Source of the DNA: a virus
IMG/VR virus record: IMGVR_UViG_3300050821_003663
Coordinates: 39,678-103,677 of that record
DNA length: 64,000 nucleotides
Strand: one strand, 5' to 3'
Shown here: piece by piece, positions 37,201-45,282 of the stretch
Layout: the number at the start of each line of letters is the position of its first letter
Position numbering within the stretch: the first letter of the stretch is position 1
Notes under the pieces: generated by a model
Told to the model about the DNA's origin: nothing
What the model saw: only the letters and a program-made list of their open reading frames with translations
Database searches by the model: none
Made by a program: the position numbers and the translations under genes

Positions 37201-38499
37201 CAGAACGGCGGCGGGCAGGGCGATGGGTTCGGCACAGCCTCCACCACCGGAACGTGGGTCTTCGACCACGATATCTTCCGCTTCAATCTCCAGGATGGTC
37301 TCGATCTCCTTCACTCGGGGATGCAGAACCTCTCCGTTACTAACTCGCAGGGTTACGGGAGTATCGGCAACCAGTTCAAGCTGGGTTCGAATACCGGCAA
37401 CGGAAACTTCACCAACAACTACGGGCTGTCAAACTGCCAGCGCAGCGCCTTCACGATTGGAGATGAGCCGTCCTCGGGAGTCAACACCACGGACATCTGC
37501 CGCGCTAGCGCCACCGGCCCGCTTCTGTGGCTCTGGTTTGCCTATGGCACCTACACCGCGTACAACAACACCTTCCTCGGCTACGCTCCTACGGCGGTCA
37601 CCTACGAGTGCGACTACGGCAGCGACAACTGCTCGGGTGCGAACACGGCTTTTGTCAATAACGTCATCAACGGCTGGGCCACAGCCAGCGGCTACAACGG
37701 CGGTGCGAATATGGGGGCGTTGTGTGCGCTGAATATCTTTGCTCGCAACAACTGCAACGGCACCCTCACCCGCTACCCAGCCAACCAAGGATTCGCCGCT
37801 CGCTCGAACAACGTCTACAACGGCATGGGAAGCTGCCCGCTGACCACTCTGAGCACGGAGACCTGCAACAATAGCCCAACCTCAAGCTTGCCGGGATTCA
37901 GCTACAACCAGTCCACCAACACTCTCCCCTATACGCTGGCGGGGGAATCGCTGATGGATCCCTTCAACTTCCCCTCGAATTACAACGGGACATATCTAGT
38001 CGGGACAGCGCAGGGTGTGTATCCGGCGTCAGGGTCGAGCCTGATCTCAGCTTTTGGTGTAGCCGTTTCCGGCTTGCTGGTTGATTCTATCGGCTACACC
38101 TACGCAAACCCACCCAGCATCGGCTACCTCCAGTTCCAATCGGGCACACCGACGGCATCGCAGCCAACGGCATCGCCAACACCTGGCACGTACGGCAGCA
38201 CGCAATCGGTGACATTGTCGACGACGACATCGGGCGGGGTGATCTGCTACACCATCACCGGAGCAACGCCGACCGCGACGACTGCTGGAACCTGCGACGG
38301 CTCTCCGACGCAGACGTATACCGGGGCGATCACCGTTTCGACGACGACTACGATCAAGGCCATCACGACGGCAGTCGGATTCCTGAATTCATCTGTGGGC
38401 AGCTTCACGTACACCATCGGTGTAGCAGCGCCCACGGGGTTGACAGGAGGAATCGGGACCACCCTACTAGGTGGAGCGGGAGTGACCTTGCAGCGATGA
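34267..38499 (+). CDS. Large secreted beta-helix protein with BIG2 and chitobiase-like domains, 1410 aa
   Basis: Signal peptide KRYLLLAAMFLLAAVG. The first pectate-lyase-like right-handed beta-helix begins at 'TTWYVTTGGSDSNPC' (about 18-32) and extends to about 375. A BIG2 Ig-like domain follows ('NAIATITRYGLVTGVSPGTV', about 553-572), then a second beta-helix from 'IWYIRPDGG' (about 612) to about 1275, and a C-terminal chitobiase-type beta domain (about 1288-1388). Two beta-helices in one chain suggest a polysaccharide-binding or -cleaving spike. No catalytic residues could be assigned. It may degrade host capsule or EPS during entry. Confidence 0.72.
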   Translation: MKRYLLLAAMFLLAAVGHSTTWYVTTGGSDSNPCTLASPCATPTHAFNSVAAPGDTVNVGPGVYSYGSSAAIFSTAGTAGNPITVTCATRGTCRITNTVTGNATVVEMNNNYQIFDGFEVTNTGAGNNLGIYVTGHDVSLTRNTIHDIQTDCSSSGGGGVQIAVSNLTNIVIDSNQVYNISWVSGAPKCASTVVQTDGILAEQTGFTTTTTITNNLIYNTSGGWGIATSTNALIAHNTIFNTVNGGVVVNNAPSGAAVEDNIIVYTGLLASDSNFYGGACAIQNGTASTTTYGHNELSNNHGGNYGTGFGCSGSGLNTGDIAVDPAGGTVFVNWQQNGSGNYHELSSSPTVSAGTNVGVTHDFDGHVRPTAGYDMGAFQYGVVTGIALSPNGGVVIANGSPGITFLPTCTFTIGPPAPCPAPVWDTPTDALLTANGGSVAGGVLTWSNGYQPNDTSLFPFGAQTAIGVIHGCDSSSGTKYCDFAQVLALESPSGTINIYPTPSPGFYQNIQLSSSYYTADLVVGSTAAIGTGFQWAGSGYYNPIQFACTWSSSNNAIATITRYGLVTGVSPGTVTVSCNIALGPGVTIDNTVSNAGQTWTFNVISPTPSNQIWYIRPDGGTPYYSAGQTPSGQCDGKHDASYASTGGTGVNQPCAFDNFRDGWADEVTANSYGLAGSQNMLYGAGDTVIIRQKTGGYNLGLDQLAPAYGGSATVPINCGNPDCFMPTIPSGAPIATATGYSINLGVATISATNTLSAGNVVKLGFASAPFGGANYTVMSAGLSSSQFEVLITAPNVSFTSAAGVVVRPTRILGENYAACSADSSKTQLNLSWATLNGISILDSQFVDVECVYITQAASCGTGGGGFAPNNCKNSNLNYGWSGVRESAFSSNDTLTNIFIDGVGFEGVSGATGAGLVFDHLHIRGAPFTGIDMDDTPYGGISNISVAGGLTMTNSIIEFTGCTEEKPIVHNYPFIQCIGQNGGGQGDGFGTASTTGTWVFDHDIFRFNLQDGLDLLHSGMQNLSVTNSQGYGSIGNQFKLGSNTGNGNFTNNYGLSNCQRSAFTIGDEPSSGVNTTDICRASATGPLLWLWFAYGTYTAYNNTFLGYAPTAVTYECDYGSDNCSGANTAFVNNVINGWATASGYNGGANMGALCALNIFARNNCNGTLTRYPANQGFAARSNNVYNGMGSCPLTTLSTETCNNSPTSSLPGFSYNQSTNTLPYTLAGESLMDPFNFPSNYNGTYLVGTAQGVYPASGSSLISAFGVAVSGLLVDSIGYTYANPPSIGYLQFQSGTPTASQPTASPTPGTYGSTQSVTLSTTTSGGVICYTITGATPTATTAGTCDGSPTQTYTGAITVSTTTTIKAITTAVGFLNSSVGSFTYTIGVAAPTGLTGGIGTTLLGGAGVTLQR

Positions 38500-38510
38500 G
38501 AGGAGATACC

Positions 38511-38975
38511 GTGATCGGCAAACTTATTCTGATGCTCTGCATTGCGGCTCCGCTGGCCGCACAGCCCGCCAACTTGGGTTGGACGGCCTCCACCACCCCT
38601 GGAACGTCGGTAGACCTGTACAGGGCCACAGGGACGTGCCCTGGCACCGCCTACGCGCTCCTGCAGGCCAACCTGCCAGCCGGCGGACCTGCGACGGACG
38701 CCACGGTAACCGTGGGGAACACATACTGCTGGTATGTGACGGCGGTTCTTGGCGGAATTCAGTCGCCCCCTTCTAATACTTTGCAGTTGTCCGTGGCGCC
38801 AACAGCACCCAGCAACCTGACTGGATCGGTATCGAGAAACGTCACCAAAACGATCACCTACCAGATGGCCCCTCTGAAATGTTCGGGCGGAAGGACGGTT
38901 ACTCCGCCAAAGCTCACTTGCACAGCGGTTTATACTCCTAGCACTAATTCGATTGCGCTGAGTTGTCACACGTAA
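38511..38975 (+). CDS. Secreted FN3-like protein, 154 aa
   Basis: GTG 38511 has AGGAG 5 bases upstream and gives a clean signal peptide (KLILMLCIAAPLAA, cut before QPA), so it is preferred over ATG 38496. The mature protein begins with an FN3-like domain ('LGWTASTTPGTSVDLYRA'). The C-terminal third has two Cys pairs. Probably an accessory surface module of the fibre cassette. Confidence 0.65.
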   Translation: MIGKLILMLCIAAPLAAQPANLGWTASTTPGTSVDLYRATGTCPGTAYALLQANLPAGGPATDATVTVGNTYCWYVTAVLGGIQSPPSNTLQLSVAPTAPSNLTGSVSRNVTKTITYQMAPLKCSGGRTVTPPKLTCTAVYTPSTNSIALSCHT

Positions 38976-38992
38976 GCTCGAAGGACAACTTC

Positions 38993-40057
38993 ATGAAGTT
39001 CGCACGATACATCGCCGCGCTACTATTCACGGTTCCGCTGATGGCGCAGAGCCCACCGCTCATTCCCGTTGCCGGATACGTGTCTTCCGATTCCGGCGCT
39101 ACCTGGGAACCGCTGACGGGTGGAACCGGTACACCGGTATCCGTCGCTCCTCCGGGAAGCGCGATCTATGCTTCGTGCGGCACGAACCTGTGGTGCCCGT
39201 GGAATGGAGGTGGTGGCGGTGGTGGATCGGTTTCAATCACCTCGCCTAGCGGTAGCCTCACGGTTTCTCCGTCCCCCCTCACTGGCACCGGCACAATCGA
39301 CCTCAATGCAGCCCACAACGCAGCGTGGACAGTCAACCAGTCGATCACTTCGGCACAAGGCTCTGGAGCGGGCGCGACTCTTGCACTTTCGAATACGAGC
39401 GGATCTGCCCTGGCGAAGCTAACCTTCCAGTCTCTTAGTGGAACGGGGTTTGAGATCTACGACGGGAGTCCAACATTTGCCAATGGTTTTATCGGAATCG
39501 CCAACATTGCCGAGAACGATTTTCCGGTAATGATAAAAGCGCAGTCGATGTTCCTTGAAGTCGGATCGGTGATCGGAATTTCAAGTTCGAGTGTTCCTAC
39601 GAGTGTCGATACTGGACTTAGCCGGGACTCTGCGGGCGTATGGGATGTGGGCAATGGAACGCAGGGAGACAAGTCGGGAACCCTCAAAGCCGCCAACATA
39701 GTACTGACCGGAACCTGTACTGGATGCACCCCGCTCTATCTCAATTGGACCTTCAACTCCGGTATCGCGGCAACCGATGCAGCGCCTCGATTCCTCGCGT
39801 CTCACGCAGCCACGATTTCAGCCTGCTATGCGCTGACAACGGCGTCCGACGCTTCTACGGCGCTAACGTTCAACATCTTCGACAACGGGTCGTCGATATT
39901 TTCTGGCGGAGCGCAGACAATCGCAGCGGGAACCGCAGCGGGAACACTTACGACGCTTGGAGCGCTGGGGACGACCGCGATTGCCAACAATGATAAATTT
40001 TCCATCAACATCACCAGCGGAACTTCGAGCTGGATCTTTACGGTGCAATGCAAATGA
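38993..40057 (+). CDS. Tail-fibre-like protein with signal peptide, 354 aa
   Basis: ATG 38993 (AAGGA upstream) gives signal peptide YIAALLFTVPLMA, cut before QSP. The segment 'SVSITSPSGSLTVSPSPL' after a poly-Gly linker is a typical phage fibre repeat. The C-terminal 100 residues are a beta-sandwich that resembles the C-terminus of the 2143-residue protein. A role in receptor binding is inferred. Confidence 0.7.
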   Translation: MKFARYIAALLFTVPLMAQSPPLIPVAGYVSSDSGATWEPLTGGTGTPVSVAPPGSAIYASCGTNLWCPWNGGGGGGGSVSITSPSGSLTVSPSPLTGTGTIDLNAAHNAAWTVNQSITSAQGSGAGATLALSNTSGSALAKLTFQSLSGTGFEIYDGSPTFANGFIGIANIAENDFPVMIKAQSMFLEVGSVIGISSSSVPTSVDTGLSRDSAGVWDVGNGTQGDKSGTLKAANIVLTGTCTGCTPLYLNWTFNSGIAATDAAPRFLASHAATISACYALTTASDASTALTFNIFDNGSSIFSGGAQTIAAGTAAGTLTTLGALGTTAIANNDKFSINITSGTSSWIFTVQCK

Positions 40058-41481
40058 AAAATCTGATCTTCATTCTCACATTGCTTGTCCCTATACCGGC
40101 GTTCGCCACCTTTGGTGCGGCGACCGCGTGGGATGTCAAGACGACTGGGGCAAATACGAATGGTGGCGGGTTTGACTCGGGCGTGGGTGCTCCCGGCACG
40201 GACGAAAGCCAAGGTTCAGGTACGGCAATCACATGCACCCTGACTGGAACCACAACCGCGACATGCTCTCCGGCGATCTCCGCAACGACGCACGGGCCGG
40301 GGAACTTTATCAACATCGCCAGCGGCTCCGGATGCACCACCGGATGGTACGAGATCCTTTCGCAATCAAGTGGCACCGCGACCTTCGATCACGCGATGGG
40401 AACTGCGACCGATGCATGTGTAGGGGTGGTGGGCGGCTCTTTGTCCACGATCCAACAGGCGAACACTAACTCCGTTGCCAGTAACGCTATCTGGTGCTCG
40501 GGAACCTACACCTTCACGACTACCCTTGCCGTCGCTCAATCAACGGTCAGCTTCATCGGCTATGGCTCGACTCACGGCGATGGAACACTCTGTTCATGGA
40601 CGACTGCTACCAACTCGACCGTAATCATCAACACGGGAAGCTCAAACGGCGGAACCCAGACGTTCCAAAACCTTAATCTGAGCAACACCGCTACGACGAA
40701 GGCAAGTGGCATTTACCAATTGAACGCTCACGGTACGACACAGGGCTGGAACTTTGTGAATGACACCTTCAACGGGTTCGCTGTGGCTATTGATTCCAGT
40801 GATGGCACTCCGGACGATGTGGCGTTCATCACAGTAGTCAACTCGCTCATCGAAAACAGCACAATCGCAGGCATATCAATGGGAGGGACCGATTTCGGCG
40901 TCCTCCGCATCTTCGGCAGTTCGTTCATCAGTAATGCTCAACACATCAGCATCAGCGACAACTCTCCGGTGACGATTGCTAGAACCATCTTCGCTGGATC
41001 GACGGCGGCTTTTGGGTTGAACATGGACTCGATTGATAGCACGACATTCGACAACTGTACGTTTGCCAACAACGTGAACAGCAGCGCGACGGTTGGCTTC
41101 ACGAGTAACAATGCGTTTTTCGCTTTGACGAACAACATCTTCTACGGGAATACGGGTCTCGGGCTAGCAGTTATAACGTCAACAGGAAATGGCGCAATCC
41201 GTGGTTTGGCAAGCAGCCACAGCAACGCTTTTGGAAATAATACTGGCGGAACAGGATGGCCGGGAAGCGTAGGAGATGTGGCACTGACCGCTAATCCGTT
41301 CACAAATGCCGGCTCAGGCGATTACTCGCTCAACTCGACGGCTGGCGGCGGGGCCGCACTGAAAGGTGCGGGATTCCCCGGCATCTTCCCCGGCGGAACA
41401 TCCACGGGACATGTTGACATCGGCGCAGTACAGAGTGCCGGATCTTCAACGACGGGGAATAATTTCGGAGTTTCTCAGTAG
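40054..41481 (+). CDS. Secreted beta-helix protein, 475 aa
   Basis: ATG 40054 overlaps the previous stop (ATGA) and gives signal peptide KNLIFILTLLVPIPAFA. Residues about 110-420 contain short Asn/Ser/Gly-rich repeats typical of a right-handed parallel beta-helix ('GSSFISNAQHISISDNSP', 'NNIFYGNTGLGLAV'). The end matches the DUF1565-type 'VDIGAVQS' motif often found at the end of such helices. Probable surface glycan-interacting protein; last gene of the cassette. Confidence 0.7.
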   Translation: MKNLIFILTLLVPIPAFATFGAATAWDVKTTGANTNGGGFDSGVGAPGTDESQGSGTAITCTLTGTTTATCSPAISATTHGPGNFINIASGSGCTTGWYEILSQSSGTATFDHAMGTATDACVGVVGGSLSTIQQANTNSVASNAIWCSGTYTFTTTLAVAQSTVSFIGYGSTHGDGTLCSWTTATNSTVIINTGSSNGGTQTFQNLNLSNTATTKASGIYQLNAHGTTQGWNFVNDTFNGFAVAIDSSDGTPDDVAFITVVNSLIENSTIAGISMGGTDFGVLRIFGSSFISNAQHISISDNSPVTIARTIFAGSTAAFGLNMDSIDSTTFDNCTFANNVNSSATVGFTSNNAFFALTNNIFYGNTGLGLAVITSTGNGAIRGLASSHSNAFGNNTGGTGWPGSVGDVALTANPFTNAGSGDYSLNSTAGGGAALKGAGFPGIFPGGTSTGHVDIGAVQSAGSSTTGNNFGVSQ

Positions 41482-41559
41482 TGTTAACCGTTCGGGCCAG
41501 TAATGGGCCAGCCGCGAGGTGACGGGGTAGCATCCAAACTAAGGGAGAGATAGATTGAC
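41482..41559 (+). other. Short gap between fibre and lysis cassettes
   Basis: AAGGGAG (41541-41547) lies 12 bases before GTG 41560. A direct repeat GGGCCAG is visible (41494-41500 and 41505-41511). No terminator with a T-run and no clear promoter is seen. Confidence 0.4.
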
Positions 41560-41778
41560 GTGACCCCAATGCGAGAGTGGCTGACGAGGGAGGAGACTCG
41601 ATCCTTGATAAAAGATGAATTGCAGCCGTACCACAACGACAATCTCCTGAAATTTGACAAGCTCTTTGAGGTAGTCAACCAGCTCAGAGGGGTTCTGAAG
41701 GCGCTGGGATTCCTTATCGGGGTTCCTGCTACCATAGTTGCGATTATCGAGATCATCAAGTTTTCTCGGGGGAACTGA
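41560..41778 (+). CDS. Small tail-anchored membrane protein, holin candidate
   Basis: 72 residues: a charged helical N-terminal half and one C-terminal membrane segment (about 47-66, LGFLIGVPATIVAIIEIIKF). GTG 41560 or ATG 41569 are possible starts. It stands directly before the glucosaminidase gene, which suggests a holin or pinholin, or an anti-holin working with the second membrane protein at 42270. Confidence 0.55.
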   Translation: MTPMREWLTREETRSLIKDELQPYHNDNLLKFDKLFEVVNQLRGVLKALGFLIGVPATIVAIIEIIKFSRGN

Positions 41779-41783
41779 AGGGT

Positions 41784-42266
41784 ATGGCCTCGCCGCAACA
41801 GATCGCCGCCAGGTTGGCCGTTGTTCCGGCCGCTCAGGCCGCAATGAGCCAATATGGAGTACCTGCCTCGGTAACTCTCGCTCAATGGGAATTGGAGTCG
41901 GGCTGGGGAACAAGTAAACTCGCTACCGAAGCCAACAACTTCTTTGGTATAAAGGCGGAGCATCTGAACGACCCGAATACCTACGAGGAGTTCCCAACGT
42001 GGGAGTATGAGAACGGCCAGCGCGTCTTGGTTGAAGCGGACTTCGAGAGGTATCCGGATGCGGCTTCTAGCTTCGCAGATCACGGAAGACTGTTATCTCA
42101 AGCTACTCGCTATGCGCCCGCGATGGCTGTCAAGGATGATCCTTACGCTTTTGCCAACGAGCTTCAAGCCTGCGGTTACTCGTCGTCGCCGGATTACGGA
42201 ACCAGCTTGGGAAATATCATCCGGGGAGCGAATCTCACGCAGTACGATCTACCCCAAGGAGGGTGA
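41784..42266 (+). CDS. Endolysin, glucosaminidase (FlgJ/GH73-type)
   Basis: 160 residues, almost all one glucosaminidase domain: 'TLAQWELESGWGTSKLA' with the likely catalytic E38 before SGWG, then 'NNFFGIKA' (about 51-58), 'YPDAASSFADHG' and 'GYSSSPDYG'. It cuts the peptidoglycan sugar backbone to release progeny. There is no signal peptide, so it needs a holin, and candidates lie on both sides (41560 and 42270). Confidence 0.88.
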   Translation: MASPQQIAARLAVVPAAQAAMSQYGVPASVTLAQWELESGWGTSKLATEANNFFGIKAEHLNDPNTYEEFPTWEYENGQRVLVEADFERYPDAASSFADHGRLLSQATRYAPAMAVKDDPYAFANELQACGYSSSPDYGTSLGNIIRGANLTQYDLPQGG

Positions 42267-42269
42267 CTC

Positions 42270-42677
42270 ATGCACACACTCGCACTGATCCTCACGGCAG
42301 TAACGCTCACGATCCCGCCGGCAGCGAAGACCCTTGCAGTGGTGGTCGCGGTCTACGGTGTATTGCAGGGCCTCAAGAAGATCCCAGCGCTAACAGCATT
42401 CCTGACGGGATGGAAAGCCGTGGCTTTCAACGTGGTCTTCTCCGTCGTAGGACAGCTTGCCGTGATTCCGGCCGGCCAGCTTTACACAACTGACACACTC
42501 AACTCGATCATCCAGACGATAATCATGGTGTTGAGCGCTGCAGGAATTCACGGAACCGTTCGTTCGTTCAGTGCGCCAACAATGCAGGCAACAACGCCGC
42601 CTGACACGAAGGTGAAGGAAGTACCCGCAGAGCTCGTGCCGAAAGACCCTGCGGACATCCCAGTAAAGAAGGAATAG
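42270..42677 (+). CDS. Putative holin with two or three membrane segments
   Basis: 135 residues. Hydrophobic stretches at about 2-15, 20-36 and 48-64 plus a weaker one at about 75-92 are followed by a charged soluble tail ('KVKEVPAELVPKDPADIPVK'). Topology and position next to the endolysin fit a phage holin. ATG follows GGAGGG by a short spacer. Confidence 0.6.
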   Translation: MHTLALILTAVTLTIPPAAKTLAVVVAVYGVLQGLKKIPALTAFLTGWKAVAFNVVFSVVGQLAVIPAGQLYTTDTLNSIIQTIIMVLSAAGIHGTVRSFSAPTMQATTPPDTKVKEVPAELVPKDPADIPVKKE

Positions 42678-42682
42678 CAACC

Positions 42683-43468
42683 ATGATGAGCACAATGTTC
42701 AACGAGCACGGGCTACTCCGTGACCTGAAACTAGGCCGCAGGGCTATCAAGACCGACTCGCGCACCTTGCGGCTGGCGAAATACTTCACCCCCGGACTCC
42801 CCGCGCCTCCGTCGTACCGGAACTGGTCGAAAGGCATCCAGCAGTGGGGCATGATGCTCAACGACAACCTTGGGGACTGTACCATCGCTGCGGTTGGCCA
42901 TGCAGTGCAAGGGCTGACGGCGAACGCATCGAAGGAAGTTACCGTGCCCGATTCCGTGGTGCTAGGCGCCTACGAAAAGTGGTGCGGGTACAACCCAGCC
43001 GATCCGAATTCCGATCAGGGCGGCATCTGCCTCGACGTGTTGAATGATTGGCGTCAGCAGGGATTCGGCGGTCACAAGCTTCTGGCGTACGCCTCCGTCC
43101 TGCCGGCGAATCAGTCTCACATCAAGCAGGCGATCAACCTCTTCGGTGGAACCTACATCGGAGTTGGGTTGCCGATCTCAGCGCAGAATCAGGTTGGCGG
43201 ACTGTGGGACGTTGTCCCGCAGAATGCCGCAGGAGACTCGACGGCGGGCTCGTGGGGAGGCCACTGCGTCTGGGTGCTGGCCTACAACGCTGTCAGCCTC
43301 ATCTGCGTCACCTGGGGCCAGCTACAGCGCATGACGTGGCGATTCTGGAACGCCTACGTCGATGAATCGTACGTGCCTATTTCTCCGGACTGGATTGCTG
43401 CTTCCGGCAAGGCGCCCAACGGATTCAACCTGGCTGCACTCCAGTCAGACCTTGTACAGGTAACGTAA
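42683..43468 (+). CDS. Papain-like cysteine peptidase family protein
   Basis: 261 residues. 'NDNLGDCTIAAVGHAVQ' has C66 as the probable nucleophile and 'GGHCVWVLAY' the His (H194), in the Cys-then-His order of the papain clan. 'VTWGQLQRMTW' follows and may supply the polar residue of the catalytic centre. I recall similar proteins in phages and soil bacteria without a known substrate. In the lysis cassette it could cleave peptide cross-bridges or host proteins. No signal peptide. Confidence 0.6.
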   Translation: MMSTMFNEHGLLRDLKLGRRAIKTDSRTLRLAKYFTPGLPAPPSYRNWSKGIQQWGMMLNDNLGDCTIAAVGHAVQGLTANASKEVTVPDSVVLGAYEKWCGYNPADPNSDQGGICLDVLNDWRQQGFGGHKLLAYASVLPANQSHIKQAINLFGGTYIGVGLPISAQNQVGGLWDVVPQNAAGDSTAGSWGGHCVWVLAYNAVSLICVTWGQLQRMTWRFWNAYVDESYVPISPDWIAASGKAPNGFNLAALQSDLVQVT

Positions 43469-43487
43469 CTAGGAGGGGGAAGCTAAA

Positions 43488-43814
43488 ATGAAAAGTCACG
43501 CGGGGATTCTCTTGTTGTTCACTTTGGCGATGCCGTCTCTCGCCCAGGTTGCTCTTCCAACCGCGCTACCTAAAACCTCTACTGAGGCTGCCCAGCGGAC
43601 TATCGCAATGGACGACCAGATTCGAACGCTGGAGGAGCAACTCAAGCTGAACCCCACCTTCAAGGCGTGGCAGCGCTTGAAGGAAGAGCGGCAACAAATG
43701 AGTAACCTTGCAGACACGATGCGCGTCAGCGAGGACGAAGCGGCCAGCCGTGCTGCCCATCAAGCTGCAATAGACGCTGCATTGAAGAAAGCCCAGCAGA
43801 ATCCACCAAAGTAG
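43488..43814 (+). CDS. Secreted coiled-coil protein, spanin-like candidate
   Basis: 108 residues: signal peptide ILLLFTLAMPSLA (cut before QVA) and a mature helical region (about 40-100, 'QIRTLEEQLKLNPTFKAWQR'). A periplasmic coiled coil beside the endolysin fits a spanin-type role in outer-membrane disruption, but there is no transmembrane anchor or lipobox, so it may pair with the lipoprotein at 44543. Confidence 0.5.
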   Translation: MKSHAGILLLFTLAMPSLAQVALPTALPKTSTEAAQRTIAMDDQIRTLEEQLKLNPTFKAWQRLKEERQQMSNLADTMRVSEDEAASRAAHQAAIDAALKKAQQNPPK

Positions 43815-43827
43815 GGAGATCACCATC

Positions 43828-44082
43828 ATGGAAATCAAGCGTTTTATCGTTACATCCAAAGAGACCGGAGCAGTCGTAGCCGCTGTCTACGCCGAAACGA
43901 TTCAGGACCAAGGGACGGACGGGGTCAATTTTATGATCGGCGAAATACCCGTGGCCTGGGCGGATACGAATCTGTCCAACGTCAGCGAATCGGGTAAGGC
44001 GAAAGACTGGCCTACACATCTAGTTTCGAGTGCTGAGGTAGTTCCTTACACTTGCATGATGTCCGGCCGCAATCAACTCTGA
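43828..44082 (+). CDS. Small unknown protein, 84 aa
   Basis: A compact alpha/beta protein that begins 'EIKRFIVTSKETGAVVAAVY'. GGGAG lies before ATG 43828. Its TGA overlaps the ATG of the next gene by one base. No family recognised. Confidence 0.5.
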   Translation: MEIKRFIVTSKETGAVVAAVYAETIQDQGTDGVNFMIGEIPVAWADTNLSNVSESGKAKDWPTHLVSSAEVVPYTCMMSGRNQL

Positions 44083-44525
44083 TGCTCATAGCTCAATTCT
44101 CGACCGACAACGATCCCGAGTCCGCGACAATCCGTTGGGCTACGAACGGCTCGTACTCCCACGTAGACCTAGTGCTACCGGAGGGCCTGCTGGGAGCAAG
44201 GGCAAAGGGCGGAGTGCAGCTTCGGCCGTTTGGCTACAAAACCTTCACCATGACCGAGAAGGTAGCGTGTACGGTTACGAACGAAGCGGCCGCGATTGAC
44301 TTCGCCAAGGCGCAGATCGGCAAGCACTATAACTTCGAAGCGATTCTGGATATGGTGCTCCACCGGGAGCGCAGCTTCACGTTCGATCAGCCGACGTGGT
44401 ACTGCGATGAACTTCTTTACGCGGCCGTCTTGGCCGGCGGTCTACAATTGCTCAACACAGACAACCCCATCGGGCTTACCCCGTGGGAAGTCTTTCTTAG
44501 CCCCTTCTGGAAACCCATCACGTAA
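44082..44525 (+). CDS. NlpC/P60-like (YiiX-type) cysteine hydrolase
   Basis: 147 residues from ATG 44082. 'YSHVDLVLP' (H27) near the N-terminus and 'TWYCDELLY' (C108) near the C-terminus give the His-before-Cys order of circularly permuted NlpC/P60 enzymes such as YiiX. These cleave peptides or lipid-linked amides. In the lysis cassette a cell-wall peptidase role is plausible. Overlaps the previous stop (TGATG). Confidence 0.6.
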   Translation: MLIAQFSTDNDPESATIRWATNGSYSHVDLVLPEGLLGARAKGGVQLRPFGYKTFTMTEKVACTVTNEAAAIDFAKAQIGKHYNFEAILDMVLHRERSFTFDQPTWYCDELLYAAVLAGGLQLLNTDNPIGLTPWEVFLSPFWKPIT

Positions 44526-44542
44526 AAAAGGAGAAACACACA

Positions 44543-45151
44543 ATGAAAAGGCTTCTCATCAAATACCACCGTCAGCTAACCATGCTGGCTTGCGTTTTAT
44601 TTATCGGGATCTGCGCGATGGCGATGGCCGGCTGCGGAGTTCCCACCTGGCTGTCGGACGCCTCACAGATCATTGGCATGGTAGGAACCAGCGTCACGGC
44701 TATCGGTGCGTTCATCGCTGGCCTGACAGGCAACGCTGCTTTGGCGGCCGCGCTCGCAACAATCAGTGCATGGATCACGAAAGTCGAAACCGGAATCGCC
44801 GATCTCGAAGAGCTCGTGAGCCAGTACAACGCCGCGCCCACTCCGGGGCTGCTTGCGAATATCGAAGCCGCTCTGGCCGATGTCAGTGCAAACCTCGCAA
44901 CAGACTTCAGCAATCTTGGATTACCGAGCGGCATCCTGAATGTCATCGCGGGGATCGCAGCGCTCGCGCTCTCTCAACTGGAAGCATGGGGCAGCTTGAT
45001 CCCTGCGCTGCAGGCTAAGCCGATGGCCTCGTTCACCATCAAGACGCCGTACACGAAGGCTGAGTACAAGGCGCTGGTGAATAAGATCCTGACGACACCA
45101 ACCGGCGACAAGATGGTCGACGCCGCGCTGGCAAAAGTAAAGAAGATGTAG
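44543..45151 (+). CDS. Lipoprotein with hydrophobic helices, 202 aa
   Basis: Signal peptide with lipobox (MAMAGC, C31) after a hydrophobic core. The mature part has several weakly hydrophobic Ala/Gly-rich helices ('MVGTSVTAIGAFIAGLTGN', 'LAAALATISAWI'). It could be an outer-membrane component of lysis or a superinfection-exclusion lipoprotein. Last gene before a strong terminator. Confidence 0.55.
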   Translation: MKRLLIKYHRQLTMLACVLFIGICAMAMAGCGVPTWLSDASQIIGMVGTSVTAIGAFIAGLTGNAALAAALATISAWITKVETGIADLEELVSQYNAAPTPGLLANIEAALADVSANLATDFSNLGLPSGILNVIAGIAALALSQLEAWGSLIPALQAKPMASFTIKTPYTKAEYKALVNKILTTPTGDKMVDAALAKVKKM

Positions 45152-45184
45152 AATCGGGGAAGCCGACCCGCAGCATCAAGAGAG

Positions 45185-45212
45185 CCTCTCCTTCGGGGGA
45201 GGTTTTCTTTTT
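45185..45212 (+). terminator. Rho-independent terminator with UUCG loop
   Basis: CCTCTCC-TTCG-GGGGAGG (45185-45202) followed by TTTTCTTTTT (45203-45212). A seven-pair stem (one G-U) with the stable UUCG tetraloop and a T-run is a textbook terminator. It closes the fibre/lysis transcription unit. Confidence 0.9.
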
Positions 45213-45221
45213 AGCCTACAT
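45212..45221 (+). promoter_or_regulatory. TAGCCTACAT element directly after the terminator
   Basis: Exact TAGCCTACAT. It is partly palindromic with the following GGGCTA (TAGCC..GGCTA) and is followed by TATGCT (45226-45231), a possible -10 box. It probably controls the unit starting at 45283. Confidence 0.45.
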
Positions 45222-45282
45222 GGGCTATGCTGGATCCACCTGTCCCGCTACGGCGGACGATTTTGATGCAAGAGGAGCGTAC

